Source: Bacteroidales bacterium
GTDB taxonomy: Bacteria > Bacteroidota > Bacteroidia > Bacteroidales > Tenuifilaceae
Length of the DNA: 64,000 nucleotides
Direction: 5' to 3'
NCBI GenBank assembly: GCA_016931855.1
Contig: JAFGDZ010000076.1
Coordinates: 1-64,000, forward strand
The notes under the pieces: model-generated
What the model was told of the DNA's origin: nothing
The model's database searches: none
Seen by the model: the letters and a program-made list of their open reading frames with translations, nothing else
Program-made: the position numbers and the translations under genes
Shown: positions 7,213 to 15,627 of the stretch, piece after piece
Position numbering within the stretch: the first letter of the stretch is position 1
Layout: each line of letters opens with the position of its first letter

Positions 7213-9216
7213 CTAATTATTCTCTACGTTTTTGTTGATGCTGTTTCGGAGCTCGCTTAGGCTGATATTACCAAGTGCCTGCTTATGTAGCTGACCCATA
7301 ACCCAGTTCTGAGTGGTAACAGGTGTGGGTTTGTTGCAAATGGTTATCTCCTTAAACTTCTCAACCAGATAGTTTACGGGTGCTAGCAGCTCATCCTTGC
7401 TACGGCGCTTGAAGCCAATGCTGGTGAGTACCGATTCAAAGTCCATGTTTGGATGACGGTAAACCACGGGTAGCATTAGCTTTGCCAGCGATTTGTCTAG
7501 CTTATTCGCAGCAAGGAACTTGAACATATCAACTATACGTGAGTGGCTAAAATCGGGATGGGCGGGTACTTGTCCTTCAACAAACTTAAGCCTATGCCCT
7601 AGGAATATTCCCGCAAATTGCCCTGTAAGCCCAAGGTTAACCAGCGATTCAATAACGGGAAGTAGGTTCTTTTTGAGTAGGTAGCTGTGCGTATCGGCAG
7701 GGATGTTCCACTCCTTCATCTGCTTGTAGCGCTCGGCAACATCGGTGGGGATATTCTTGCTAAGGCGCTGTATGTAGTCGTTGGCCAGTGGGATGGGAGC
7801 CGAGTCGGTATCGGGATACATGCGGTCGGCACCGGGCAGCACCCTCTCAAATAGCGTTGTGCCATTGGGGAGCGGGCGGCGTGTTTCGCGCGGAACGCCC
7901 TCAAAGGCCATTTGGCAGCGCTCGGTTATAGTATCCTTTGCGGTGGGGATATCCTCCTTTGGTCCCCAGAACACCACAATGGCATCGTTCTCATCGGCCT
8001 TTAAAAGGCTTTCTAGTATAGCAGTATCGTTGCCCAATAGTGGCGCATCAATATCCTCGGGGCTGGTAATGTTTGGTTTTTCGATACAGGCAATAACCTT
8101 TAGCCTATCGGTTAGCTCGCTAATAAAGCACTTGCCGGGCTGCGTAAAGTGCGATATTAACCCGCCAAAGTGGGGCAGAAGGGCTGCAACCACAACGTAA
8201 CCCTGCTCGTGCATGGCAAGTAGGGTTTCGTTCTCAATCCCAAGCTCCTTTGGGTCAATCTCCTTATAGGTGGTGCTCCAGCTGTTGGGGTTGGAAAGCC
8301 TGCTTAGTAGCACCTTCCTAATATTCAGCAATGCCCACTGACGGAAAGCCTCAATGTGCGATAGCTCCGGAATCCATCGGTTATGCGATACGCCCTTAAT
8401 CTCGATACGGGTACCGCCCTTGCAGCTAACGTTCACATCCTCGCGGGCAGCACCCATTCCGGTGCGCACCTTTCCCGTGCTGCGGTTAAGAAAGCGGATA
8501 TATTCGGCAGCCTCGCGAAGCTCATCGGGGGTAAGGCACTCGGGGTGCGTTACTGTTTCAATTAGGGGCATCCCTAGGCGGTCGGTTTTGTAGATACGCT
8601 TGTGGCCAATGTCCGATATCTCTCGGCACGAATCCTCCTCAATGCTTAGCTGAATAAGGCCTATGCGCTTGTTGCTAATCTGTATTTCGCCCTCTACTCC
8701 CAGAATGGCTGTACGCTGAAATCCAGTTGGGATGCTACCATCTAGGTACTGCTTACGGGTAATATGCACCTCGCCCACAATGTTGAGCTTGCTTAGCAGC
8801 GATATTTCAAGAGCATACTCAAGTGCCTCACGGTTGATGGGGAACGGAGGGGTATCGTCAATCTCGTAGGTGCAGGTGGTGGCGTTGTTAAGGCGGTAGG
8901 TAATCTCCTTTTTGGTTTTGAACTCCATAAGGGCGGTGCCATCGTACTCGCCCAGCTCGCTAAGGGTAGGGCGCATGTGGCGGATAACCTCGGCGTGGTA
9001 GTTATTGTTGCTGTGAAAAACGCCTGCAGGGCAGCGGCAAAAGAGCTTCTCTTTGGTTTTTAGCTGCTGGTGAACCTCCAGCCCCGACATAAATCCGATA
9101 CGCTGGTAATCGCTCTCCTTGGCATCCTTTCGGTCAACGTAGCCAATTGCTTTGCGGGTGGCTAGGTAGTTCTTTCGGGGGTCCACTCTTTTGGTAGAGG
9201 AAGGGCTTTTTTTCAT
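7213..9216 (-). CDS. gatE: Glu-tRNA(Gln) amidotransferase subunit E, archaeal type
   Basis: This 667-residue protein is the tRNA-binding and glutamyl-tRNA-activating subunit of GatDE, related to GatB. The GatB/E catalytic core is visible at about residues 40-290 (GLEVHQQLKTKEKLFCRCP, HMRPTLSELGEYDGTA, EDSCREI, GRIGLIQLSIEED-like region, RTGMGAAREDVNVSC). The insertion at about 300-430 fits the AspRS-type GAD domain that distinguishes GatE from GatB, and the tail at 540-660 fits the helical YqeY-like tRNA-binding domain. GatB is about 480 residues, so length alone argues for GatE. It is the first gene of the operon with gatD and nudix and has a -7-like box at 9283-9290. The ATG at 9216 is a clean start. 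Confidence 0.93.
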   Translation of the reverse strand: MKKSPSSTKRVDPRKNYLATRKAIGYVDRKDAKESDYQRIGFMSGLEVHQQLKTKEKLFCRCPAGVFHSNNNYHAEVIRHMRPTLSELGEYDGTALMEFKTKKEITYRLNNATTCTYEIDDTPPFPINREALEYALEISLLSKLNIVGEVHITRKQYLDGSIPTGFQRTAILGVEGEIQISNKRIGLIQLSIEEDSCREISDIGHKRIYKTDRLGMPLIETVTHPECLTPDELREAAEYIRFLNRSTGKVRTGMGAAREDVNVSCKGGTRIEIKGVSHNRWIPELSHIEAFRQWALLNIRKVLLSRLSNPNSWSTTYKEIDPKELGIENETLLAMHEQGYVVVAALLPHFGGLISHFTQPGKCFISELTDRLKVIACIEKPNITSPEDIDAPLLGNDTAILESLLKADENDAIVVFWGPKEDIPTAKDTITERCQMAFEGVPRETRRPLPNGTTLFERVLPGADRMYPDTDSAPIPLANDYIQRLSKNIPTDVAERYKQMKEWNIPADTHSYLLKKNLLPVIESLVNLGLTGQFAGIFLGHRLKFVEGQVPAHPDFSHSRIVDMFKFLAANKLDKSLAKLMLPVVYRHPNMDFESVLTSIGFKRRSKDELLAPVNYLVEKFKEITICNKPTPVTTQNWVMGQLHKQALGNISLSELRNSINKNVENN

Positions 9217-9507
9217 TCTATTGAGGAAATTAGTTATAGAAAAGTTTGGGTTCCCCTAAATTAGTTTTGTTGCGATGAAATACAAAGGTAGTGCGCTAAT
9301 ATTTTGAATATTAGTGATTGGGGGTGAGGCTAAGAGACGCCAATGGAACACAGATAACGCGGATTTTGATAGATATCCACAGCAAAAGGATTAACTTGTA
9401 GAGGCGATGTGAGGTAAGTGAAAGGTGCACAAAAACACCCCACTAGCAAGAAGGGTACACAAAGCTTGGTAAAACATGGAAATTCTGGCTCTATTGGGCC
9501 AAACCCA
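9217..9507. other. Intergenic region upstream of gatE
   Basis: These 291 bases hold a minus-strand -7-like box (TACCTTTG, 9283-9290). The piece at about 9335-9385 (AGAGACGCC..., then ACACAGATAACGCGGATTTT) resembles the degenerate non-coding repeats common in Bacteroidota intergenic DNA, but I find no second copy in the window. No gene is seen. Confidence 0.4.
9283..9290 (-). promoter_or_regulatory. -7 box of the gatE-gatD-nudix operon
   Basis: CAAAGGTA on the plus strand reads TACCTTTG on the minus strand, about 67 bases before the gatE ATG. No clear -33 partner is seen. Confidence 0.45.
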
Positions 9508-10752
9508 CTAATCGAACTTAATGGTTTTTTCGGGACTGATTCTGGAAATTATCATGGAAGGAACCACAAGCATTGCAAGAGTTACAGCAAAGGTTCCAAG
9601 GTTTAGCAGCGCAATATGCAAAAGGTTAATGTTTATGGGCACTGTGTCTAAGTAGTAATTTTCGGGATCGAGGCCAATTACTCCGTACCGATGCTGAATG
9701 TAGCACAGCGCTACGCCCACCACATTACCCCAAAACAACCCTTTGCCAATGATGTAGGCCGATTGGTACATAAATATCTTCCTAATAATTCCATTCCCAG
9801 CGCCAAGAGCTTTTAGTACGCCAATCATGTTGGTGCGCTCAAGAATCATAATAAGTAGCGCCGATATCATGTTAATGCCTGCAACAATTAGCATTAGCAG
9901 TATAAGGATTATCAGGTTTAGATTTTGAAGACCAAGCCAGTCGAAGGTCTGCGGGTACTTGTCTATAATATTGTAAACGCGCAGCTTAGAGCCATCCTCA
10001 AAAAAGCGAAGGCCTGCAATATCATCAATGGCAAGGGTTAAATCTTCAAGGTTGTCAAAATCATCAATAAAAATCTCAAAACCAGTTATTTGGTCGTCGT
10101 CCCAGCCATTAATGCTGCGGATGTGCCGTAAATCGCCAATAACAAAAAGGTTATCGAGTTCGCCCATTTGGGTGTTGTATATACCATTAACCGTGAACCT
10201 ACGAACCCGTGGGGGCTGCTGCACAAAGTACATATCAACCTTATCGCCAACCTTTAGCTTAAGTAGCGATGCAACGTTTTGTGATATAATTATTTGGTTT
10301 GATACCGTGGAGTCGTTAAGCTCAATAATTGAACCCTCTACTAGGCTTTTCTTTATGAAGCTCCAGTCAAAATCGCTGGCAATACCCTTAAGCACAACGC
10401 CATGAATATCGGTACCTGTTTTTAGCATGCCTGGTTTTACAGCAAACTGCTGTATGTGCTCAATGCCATCAATGGCTTGTATTTGGGGCAGAAAGTCCTG
10501 GTTGTTACTTATGGGATTGGTTTCGAAGGAGGTGTTGCCATCAAAGTTCACAATTTGGATATGACTGGCAAAGCCAATGGTTTTCTGACTAATCTCGCGC
10601 TTAAACCCGGTGAGCACCGATATGCCAATAATCATAATGGCCAGGCTTAGCCCAATGGCTACTGCCGATATTCGTGCGAAGGGCTTGGATAGGTTTTTTG
10701 ACCCATTCTGCTTGCCCGATAATCGCTTTGCTATAAAGTGCTCAACGTTCAC
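9508..10752 (-). CDS. ABC transporter permease of LolC/LolE (FtsX) type
   Basis: This inner-membrane permease of about 414 residues likely extracts lipoproteins with an ABC ATPase encoded elsewhere. It has the LolC/E layout: a first membrane helix (ISAVAIGLSLAIMIIGISVL), a large periplasmic domain with GFASHIQI near its start, then three C-terminal helices (NLNLIILILLMLIVAGINMISAL, and the last ending near the C-terminus) with the FtsX motif containing MIGVLKALGA. I chose the GTG at 10752 because homologues begin close to VEHFIAKRL; a TTG at 10794 is also possible and would overlap the upstream gene by 14 bases. No ATG start exists. Other permeases of this fold serve different substrates, so the Lol role is inferred. 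Confidence 0.85.
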   Translation of the reverse strand: MNVEHFIAKRLSGKQNGSKNLSKPFARISAVAIGLSLAIMIIGISVLTGFKREISQKTIGFASHIQIVNFDGNTSFETNPISNNQDFLPQIQAIDGIEHIQQFAVKPGMLKTGTDIHGVVLKGIASDFDWSFIKKSLVEGSIIELNDSTVSNQIIISQNVASLLKLKVGDKVDMYFVQQPPRVRRFTVNGIYNTQMGELDNLFVIGDLRHIRSINGWDDDQITGFEIFIDDFDNLEDLTLAIDDIAGLRFFEDGSKLRVYNIIDKYPQTFDWLGLQNLNLIILILLMLIVAGINMISALLIMILERTNMIGVLKALGAGNGIIRKIFMYQSAYIIGKGLFWGNVVGVALCYIQHRYGVIGLDPENYYLDTVPININLLHIALLNLGTFAVTLAMLVVPSMIISRISPEKTIKFD

Positions 10753-10780
10753 TGATTTTCTGTTTATTGTTGGGTTTGCG

Positions 10781-11413
10781 TTACTTTCGGCCAAAATCGG
10801 CGGGAATTTCGCCCCAAGCCTCGGTGTGCCACTTAAGAATTTGGTTTGGCCACTGGTTGTTCTTAAGCCACAGTTCGGCTCTATCTACCAGTTCAAATAG
10901 CTGCTTGTTGGCCTCGGTGCGCTCCTGTTCGGTGTTGGCTCGCTTAATGCGTACCCATTTCATGGCGGTAACGCTATCGGTGTACAGGGGCAGGTTGCTA
11001 TTGTGTTTTTGTAAAAAGGCTAACCCATGCACAATGGCTAGGAACTCTCCAATGTTATTGGTTCCCTCATCAAAGGGGCCTTGGTGAAATAGGAGCTTAC
11101 CCGTTTTGGCATCAACCCCTTGATATTCCATACGGCCAGTGCGGGAGTTGCAGGCCGCATCAACAGCAATACTAGGGAATACGGGCTTTCCAATTAGCGA
11201 AAGCTGCTCCTTGCTCAGCTCCTTTTTGGGTGTGGGTTTGCCTATGTACTTGTGGTAATCGCTGTTAAAAGCCTCAAGAGCCATTTCATAAGAGGGAAAT
11301 GCTTTGTAAATGGCGCCATTAACGCCATCAACCTGTTTTAGGCAGTCGGCCCATTTGGTGTAAACCCCAGGCTTTTTGCCAACCCAAACTGTATAAAAAT
11401 TCTTTTTTGCCAT
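10781..11413 (-). CDS. Ribonuclease H with N-terminal viroplasmin domain
   Basis: The 210-residue enzyme cleaves the RNA strand of RNA-DNA hybrids. The N-terminus (about residues 4-48, FYTVWVGKKPGVYTKW) is the caulimovirus-viroplasmin hybrid-binding domain found in eukaryotic RNase H1 and some bacteria. The catalytic domain starts at about residue 80; the four acidic residues appear as D85 (AVDAACN), E123 (NIGEFLAI), D146 (YTDSVTA) and D206 (GEIPADFGRK). The ending WGEIPADFGRK is typical of the Bacillus halodurans RNase H group. It is followed closely by the LolC/E-like permease, so the two may be cotranscribed. Confidence 0.92.
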   Translation of the reverse strand: MAKKNFYTVWVGKKPGVYTKWADCLKQVDGVNGAIYKAFPSYEMALEAFNSDYHKYIGKPTPKKELSKEQLSLIGKPVFPSIAVDAACNSRTGRMEYQGVDAKTGKLLFHQGPFDEGTNNIGEFLAIVHGLAFLQKHNSNLPLYTDSVTAMKWVRIKRANTEQERTEANKQLFELVDRAELWLKNNQWPNQILKWHTEAWGEIPADFGRK

Positions 11414-11476
11414 GATTCAAAATCTGGGCTAAAGATAGGTTTTACGCTATGCTTGTGCAACAATCGGCTAGTAGAG

Positions 11477-12076
11477 CTAATCCTTTTGTGCAACAATTCT
11501 TATAACCTTTGCTAAGCCCTGATGCAGTGGCCCCTCGTTAAGTTCGGTTTCAGCAATTGCAAAGTGGGTAATGGTAAGCCCCTCAAAATCCTGTTTCAGA
11601 TCTTCTGGGTCGGGGAGTAGCTCTTCAACCTTTGGCCCGCCGCTGGTACGGGGTAGCTGCTCTGGGTGGAAGCACTCAAGTATAACATGTCCGCCTGGGT
11701 TAAGCCAGCTAGCCAGTTTTTTGTGAAAAGCCTTGCGGCTCTCCCTATCCATGTGGAAGGAAATAAGCCCAATGGCATCGAATTTCCAGTAGGGGCGAAA
11801 GTTTTCGGCATCGGTAAGGTTGTACATCACCCTTACCTTTTCCCTAGCGCTCCATTTAAGCGCTTTGTTAAGCGCCTCAACGCTGTAGTCGAACGCCAAC
11901 GGGCGCCATCCCTGTTTGGCCGCCCAAATGGCATTACGCCCTTCGCCCTCGCCGGGTAAAAGGAGGTAGCCTGGGGTTAGCTTTTCAAGCTCCTGCTTCA
12001 GGAATTGGTTTGGCTCTAGTCCGTATGCTATATCCAGCTCGGCGTAGCGGTTGTTCCAGGTTTCTCTTGTCGACAT
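11477..12076 (-). CDS. Class I SAM-dependent methyltransferase
   Basis: The 199-residue protein has a Rossmann methyltransferase fold. Motif I is LLPGEGEGRNAIWAA at about residues 38-52, followed by the acidic end of strand 2 in AFDYSVEAL, and later GLISFHMDRESRKAFHKKL and NPGGHVILECF. This pattern is like the TehB/thiopurine methyltransferase group, but the substrate cannot be told from sequence. It begins 2 bases after the namZ-like gene stop in the same direction, so the two are almost certainly one transcript; any functional link to peptidoglycan turnover is unproven. Confidence 0.85.
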   Translation of the reverse strand: MSTRETWNNRYAELDIAYGLEPNQFLKQELEKLTPGYLLLPGEGEGRNAIWAAKQGWRPLAFDYSVEALNKALKWSAREKVRVMYNLTDAENFRPYWKFDAIGLISFHMDRESRKAFHKKLASWLNPGGHVILECFHPEQLPRTSGGPKVEELLPDPEDLKQDFEGLTITHFAIAETELNEGPLHQGLAKVIRIVAQKD

Positions 12077-12078
12077 GG

Positions 12079-13266
12079 CTATTCAAAGTCTGGGTAAAGT
12101 AAGTACTTGTTTCTAGTGGATTTAAAGGTGGCTATATCTGCCGCCCATGTAGCCCTAATGGATTCGGCATCCATTCCGCTCTCAATTTGTTGCCTTAGCA
12201 CGGGTGTTCCTGCAAGAGTATTGAAAAAGCTATTAAAAAAGGTGCTCTTGTCGTGCGATAGGTTGTAGGCAAAAATAAGCCATTCAAGGTTTATTGATTT
12301 TAGGTTGATAAAGTAGGACTCGTTGTACATCCGTAAATCAACCCCATAGCAAACCTTTCCCTTGTGCGGTGGATTTTTGCTTACGCCCGCTATGCTTTTG
12401 GGTGTGAACTTGAAGGTTTTATCGGGGAACTTAGGGTGCCCAAACACCTGAAAGGGGAAGCTGGTGCCCCGCCCAATGCTGTACGATGTACCCTCAAATA
12501 GCCCTAGCGATGGGTATAGGTACACCGATGTTTGGTTGGGCAAATTTGGCGATGGTTTTACTGGTAATTGGTATGTGGCGCTGTGCGAATAACCTGCACA
12601 GGGAATAACGCTTAAGGTGCAGGTAACACCATTGCTTAGCCACTTTTCGCCATTAATCATTTGGGCAAACTCACCAATGGTTAGGCCGTGTACAAGGGGC
12701 ACTGGGTGCATTCCCACAAACGACCGCTTGGTAGTATCGAGCATGGGGCCATCAACAAAAAATCCATTGGGGTTTGGCCTATCCAGAACAACTAGAGCCA
12801 CGTTATTCTCTGCGCATGCCTCCATAACGTAGTGCATGGTTGATATGTAGGTGTAATACCTAACGCCAACATCCTGCAGGTCGAAAACTATAACATCAAT
12901 ATCCTTTAAATCCTTGGCAAGAGGTTTTTTCTTATTTCCGTAAAGTGATATAACGGGTAACCCAGTAATGGAATCAATATGATTATTTATAAGCGCACCA
13001 GCCTCTTCTTGACCCCGGAAACCGTGCTCGGGGCTAAATATCTTCTTAATATTTACTTTTAGAGATAAAAGGGTGTCAACCAAATGCTTCCCAACCACTA
13101 GTGATGAGTGATTGGCAACAATGGCAATGCGTTTTCCAGTAAGAAGTGGGAGGTAGGCCTCTGTTTGCTGGGCGCCTGTGCGTATTAGCGAGTTTTGCCC
13201 AATGGCAATTAGCGGAGCTAAGAGTGATGCTGCAAGCAGTATTTTTATGTAAAGTGTTGCTTTCAA
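12079..13266 (-). CDS. NamZ-type exo-beta-N-acetylmuramidase (DUF1343)
   Basis: The 395-residue protein belongs to the DUF1343/YbbC family; the characterised Bacillus member NamZ removes terminal MurNAc from peptidoglycan fragments. A signal peptide covers about residues 1-23 (LLAASLLAPLIAIGQ), so it acts outside the inner membrane. Recognisable family stretches are KRIAIVANHSSLV, FSPEHGFRGQEEAG, DVIVFDLQDVGVRYYTYISTMHYVMEA (in parts), VLDRPNPNG, and PSPNLPNQTSVYLYPSLGLFEGT (in parts). The gene is first of a pair with the methyltransferase. Its role here is inferred as cell-wall recycling, fitting the two lytic transglycosylases elsewhere in the window. Confidence 0.88.
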   Translation of the reverse strand: MKATLYIKILLAASLLAPLIAIGQNSLIRTGAQQTEAYLPLLTGKRIAIVANHSSLVVGKHLVDTLLSLKVNIKKIFSPEHGFRGQEEAGALINNHIDSITGLPVISLYGNKKKPLAKDLKDIDVIVFDLQDVGVRYYTYISTMHYVMEACAENNVALVVLDRPNPNGFFVDGPMLDTTKRSFVGMHPVPLVHGLTIGEFAQMINGEKWLSNGVTCTLSVIPCAGYSHSATYQLPVKPSPNLPNQTSVYLYPSLGLFEGTSYSIGRGTSFPFQVFGHPKFPDKTFKFTPKSIAGVSKNPPHKGKVCYGVDLRMYNESYFINLKSINLEWLIFAYNLSHDKSTFFNSFFNTLAGTPVLRQQIESGMDAESIRATWAADIATFKSTRNKYLLYPDFE

Positions 13267-13401
13267 TTTCGTAAGTTGATTTGCACCAAGATAGGAATAA
13301 TTAGCGTAACGTTAAAAATCGTGGATCAAAAGAGATCATCGCTAGGGCTTTAACGCTAAACGCAGAGCATAATTATGTGGGTTTTGTTGGTATCATAAAG
13401 C

Positions 13402-13431
13402 AAAAAACCTCCCTGAGGAAGGAGGTTTTTT
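13402..13431. terminator. Hairpin terminator after the aminotransferase gene
   Basis: AAAAAACCTCC (13402-13412) pairs perfectly with GGAGGTTTTTT (13421-13431) around an 8-base loop. It lies just past the stop of the minus-strand aminotransferase and has A and T runs on both sides, so it can work in either direction. Confidence 0.9.
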
Positions 13432-13449
13432 GTTGATATTTAGATCGAT

Positions 13450-14649
13450 TTACAGCGTACGACCAGGGTAAACCTTTAGGGCTTGCTCTAGGCACTCCAT
13501 TGCGCCCCTTAAATCGTCGATGTTAAGAACGTAAGCAATCCTCACCTCGTTTGCACCAAGGCCTGGAGTAGCGTAGAATCCTGTTGCTGGAGCAACCATA
13601 ACGGTTTTGTTGTTGTACTCAAAATCCTCAAGAAGCCACTGTGCAAACCTATCGGAATTATCAATAGGAAGCTTAACTACGGTGTAGAATGCACCTTTTG
13701 GGGTTGGGCAGTAAACGCCTTCCATGCGGTTTAGGGCTTCAACCATAAAGTTTCTACGATCGATGTACTCATTGTAAACACCATCAAAGTAATCCTTTGG
13801 AGTGTTAAGAGCAGCCTCGGCAGCAATTTGTCCGTACGATGGTGGGCAAAGTCTTGCCTGAGCAAAGCGAAGCGCAATGTTTATAACCTCTTTATTCTTG
13901 GTAATAAGCGCACCAATTCTAACGCCGCACATGCTGTAACGCTTAGATACGGAGTCCATTAGAATCACGTTATTCTCTAGGCCAGGAAGTTGCATAGCAG
14001 AGAAGTGGCTGTTGCCATCGTAGCAGAACTCACGGTAAACCTCATCGGAGAAAAGGTATAAGTCATGTTTCTTAACAAGAGAGGCAAGTTGCTCTAGCTC
14101 CTCTTGTGAGTATAGGTAACCAGTTGGGTTGTTAGGGTTACAAATAACAATACCCTTGGTTTTTGGGGTGATAATCTTCTCAAACTCAGAAATTGCAGGT
14201 AGTGCAAAATCATTCTTAATTGATGAGGTGATAGGTTTTACCACAACACCAGCCTGAGTAGCAAAACCGTTGTAGTTTGCGTAGAAAGGCTCAGGAATAA
14301 TAACCTCATCACCAGGGTTTAGGCAGGTCATAAAGGCTATGGTAATAGCCTCAGAGCCACCAGTGGTAATAAGCATATCGTTGTGGGTAATATCAATCCC
14401 AATGGTTTTGTAGTACGCAGCAAGACCCTTACGGTAGCTCTCGTTACCAGCAGAGTGGCTATACTCAATAACCTGTAAAGGGTTGTTCTTTATGGCGTCT
14501 AGTGCTACCTGAGGGGTTGGAATATCGGGTTGGCCAATGTTTAGGTGGTAAACCTTTCTTCCTTTTTGTTTTGCAGTTTCGGCATATGGCACCAGCTTTC
14601 TGATTGGAGATGCTGGCATTGCGCTACCTTTCTGGGAAATTTGTGGCAT
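13450..14649 (-). CDS. PLP-dependent aminotransferase, aspartate aminotransferase type
   Basis: The 399-residue enzyme is a fold type I class I/II aminotransferase, probably using aspartate or a related amino acid. Seen motifs are HLNIGQPDIPTP near residue 35, TGGSEAI, CNPNNPTGYLYS, SDEVYREFCY, and the PLP lysine in DSVSKRYSMCGVRIG at about residue 230. Size and motif order match Bacteroidota aspC-like genes. It stands alone, with a -7-like box at 14793-14800 implying a leader of about 140 bases and a strong terminator at 13402-13431. The specific substrate is not provable from sequence. Confidence 0.88.
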   Translation of the reverse strand: MPQISQKGSAMPASPIRKLVPYAETAKQKGRKVYHLNIGQPDIPTPQVALDAIKNNPLQVIEYSHSAGNESYRKGLAAYYKTIGIDITHNDMLITTGGSEAITIAFMTCLNPGDEVIIPEPFYANYNGFATQAGVVVKPITSSIKNDFALPAISEFEKIITPKTKGIVICNPNNPTGYLYSQEELEQLASLVKKHDLYLFSDEVYREFCYDGNSHFSAMQLPGLENNVILMDSVSKRYSMCGVRIGALITKNKEVINIALRFAQARLCPPSYGQIAAEAALNTPKDYFDGVYNEYIDRRNFMVEALNRMEGVYCPTPKGAFYTVVKLPIDNSDRFAQWLLEDFEYNNKTVMVAPATGFYATPGLGANEVRIAYVLNIDDLRGAMECLEQALKVYPGRTL

Positions 14650-14792
14650 GACCTTTAATGTTTTGGTATATTACTATTTGAGCTGTTGTAATAACATTCT
14701 ACAAAAAGCCTGTTAAGAAACCGCTTTTGTGTAGGTTTGATAGTTCTGTTTGCCATTGGTTTAACACCAGGGACTGAGAACAATTAACCGTT

Positions 14793-14800
14793 CAAAAGTA
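14793..14800 (-). promoter_or_regulatory. -7 box of the aminotransferase gene
   Basis: CAAAAGTA on the plus strand reads TACTTTTG on the minus strand. It would give a leader of about 140 bases before the ATG at 14649. No -33 TTTG is obvious. Confidence 0.4.
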
Positions 14801-14841
14801 ACTTAAAATGTTGTAAAAAAACATGTTTTAGAATAGAACCT

Positions 14842-14872
14842 AAACACCATTGGGGCTACCCCAATGGTGTTT
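14842..14872. terminator. Perfect 14-bp hairpin without a good T run
   Basis: AAACACCATTGGGG (14842-14855) pairs perfectly with CCCCAATGGTGTTT (14859-14872) around a 3-base loop. It lies 52 bases past the stop of the minus-strand lipoprotein gene. Read on the minus strand it is followed by AGGTTC and not by a T run, so it may be an unusual terminator, an mRNA-stabilising stem or a regulatory stem. Confidence 0.55.
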
Positions 14873-14923
14873 ACAAAAAAAGACTTTAGTGCCCTCTTTT
14901 TAATTAATGTATGGTTTAGCTTA

Positions 14924-15553
14924 CTACTCAGGCTCGGTGAGGGTTGCGCTAATTTTCTGGGTAATCTCCCTTCCGTCCGACAGTATAAGCGTTACAGAGA
15001 AGCTGTACTCACCCGCATTTTGGGGTGCTTCCATTAACCTGCAACGAATAATAGGGCCTCTATAATCCCCTACAATAGGGGCAGGACGATTAAGGTACTC
15101 TGGAATTGCAATATATTCATACTCATTAGCCTGAATCCAATTATCTTCAACTTTAAACAGTGTAGTTACTTCCGAACCTGCGGGAAGCGTACTGCTAAAA
15201 GCTGTTTCAGTAACAATTCTCAACGATACGATGCTGTCCTTAGGGTAAAGAATAGGCATGCATTCATCTTTTTGTCCAAAACTTTGTAAAGAGGCTTGTT
15301 TCTGGGGGTAAGGCTCATTCAAAGGCATAATATCAGTATGTAATGCTATGCCATAAGAATCCTTGTGAATGGAGCTGTCTGTATATATTCTCCAATGGTC
15401 AGGACTGTAAGCCATGTTATACAAAATAAGTCCATCAACGGAATAGTAGTATTTCTCTGGGAAGCAGTCTGCCCCAGGGCCATTGCATCCGCTAAGCGTA
15501 AATCCTATTAGTACGGATGCGGCTAGTGTATAAATTGCTCGTAATGTTTTCAT
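14924..15553 (-). CDS. Small surface or periplasmic lipoprotein, unknown (DUF5034-like)
   Basis: This 209-residue protein has an SpII signal with lipobox TLSGC (Cys23) and is otherwise a beta-rich secreted domain. It has several Cys (for example in GADCFPEKYY and DECMPILYP) and ends with a strand-rich region (GEYSFSVTLILSDGREI). The pattern of DCFP, then YYYSVDGLILYNM and a long loop reminds me of the Bacteroidota DUF5034 lipoproteins; I am not certain. It lies downstream of the HELGH lipoprotein in the same direction, 74 bases apart, so the two may be cotranscribed. No function can be given. Confidence 0.75.
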   Translation of the reverse strand: MKTLRAIYTLAASVLIGFTLSGCNGPGADCFPEKYYYSVDGLILYNMAYSPDHWRIYTDSSIHKDSYGIALHTDIMPLNEPYPQKQASLQSFGQKDECMPILYPKDSIVSLRIVTETAFSSTLPAGSEVTTLFKVEDNWIQANEYEYIAIPEYLNRPAPIVGDYRGPIIRCRLMEAPQNAGEYSFSVTLILSDGREITQKISATLTEPE

Positions 15554-15627
15554 TTTGTTTTTGCGTTGGTTTTCAATTATTAAGTTTCAAAACAGGGAAA
15601 CCATTTTCAATTCTTTTGGGAAATCTG

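Noticed and set aside
7716-8593. Several frames of 60-140 residues on both strands inside gatE
   Set aside because: They overlap the well-supported gatE entirely and are shadows of its codon use.
9335-9385. Possible degenerate intergenic repeat near gatE
   Set aside because: No second copy exists in the window, so it cannot be called a repeat from this sequence.
10753-10794. TTG start at 10794 for the LolC/E-like permease
   Set aside because: Homologues start near VEHFIAKRL and the extra 14 residues look non-conserved; the GTG at 10752 is preferred, though not proven.
13306-13320. 15-base sequence AACGTTAAAAATCGT shared with 47139-47153
   Set aside because: Two copies of an AT-rich 15-mer in 64 kb are within what chance allows, and the two sites have different contexts.
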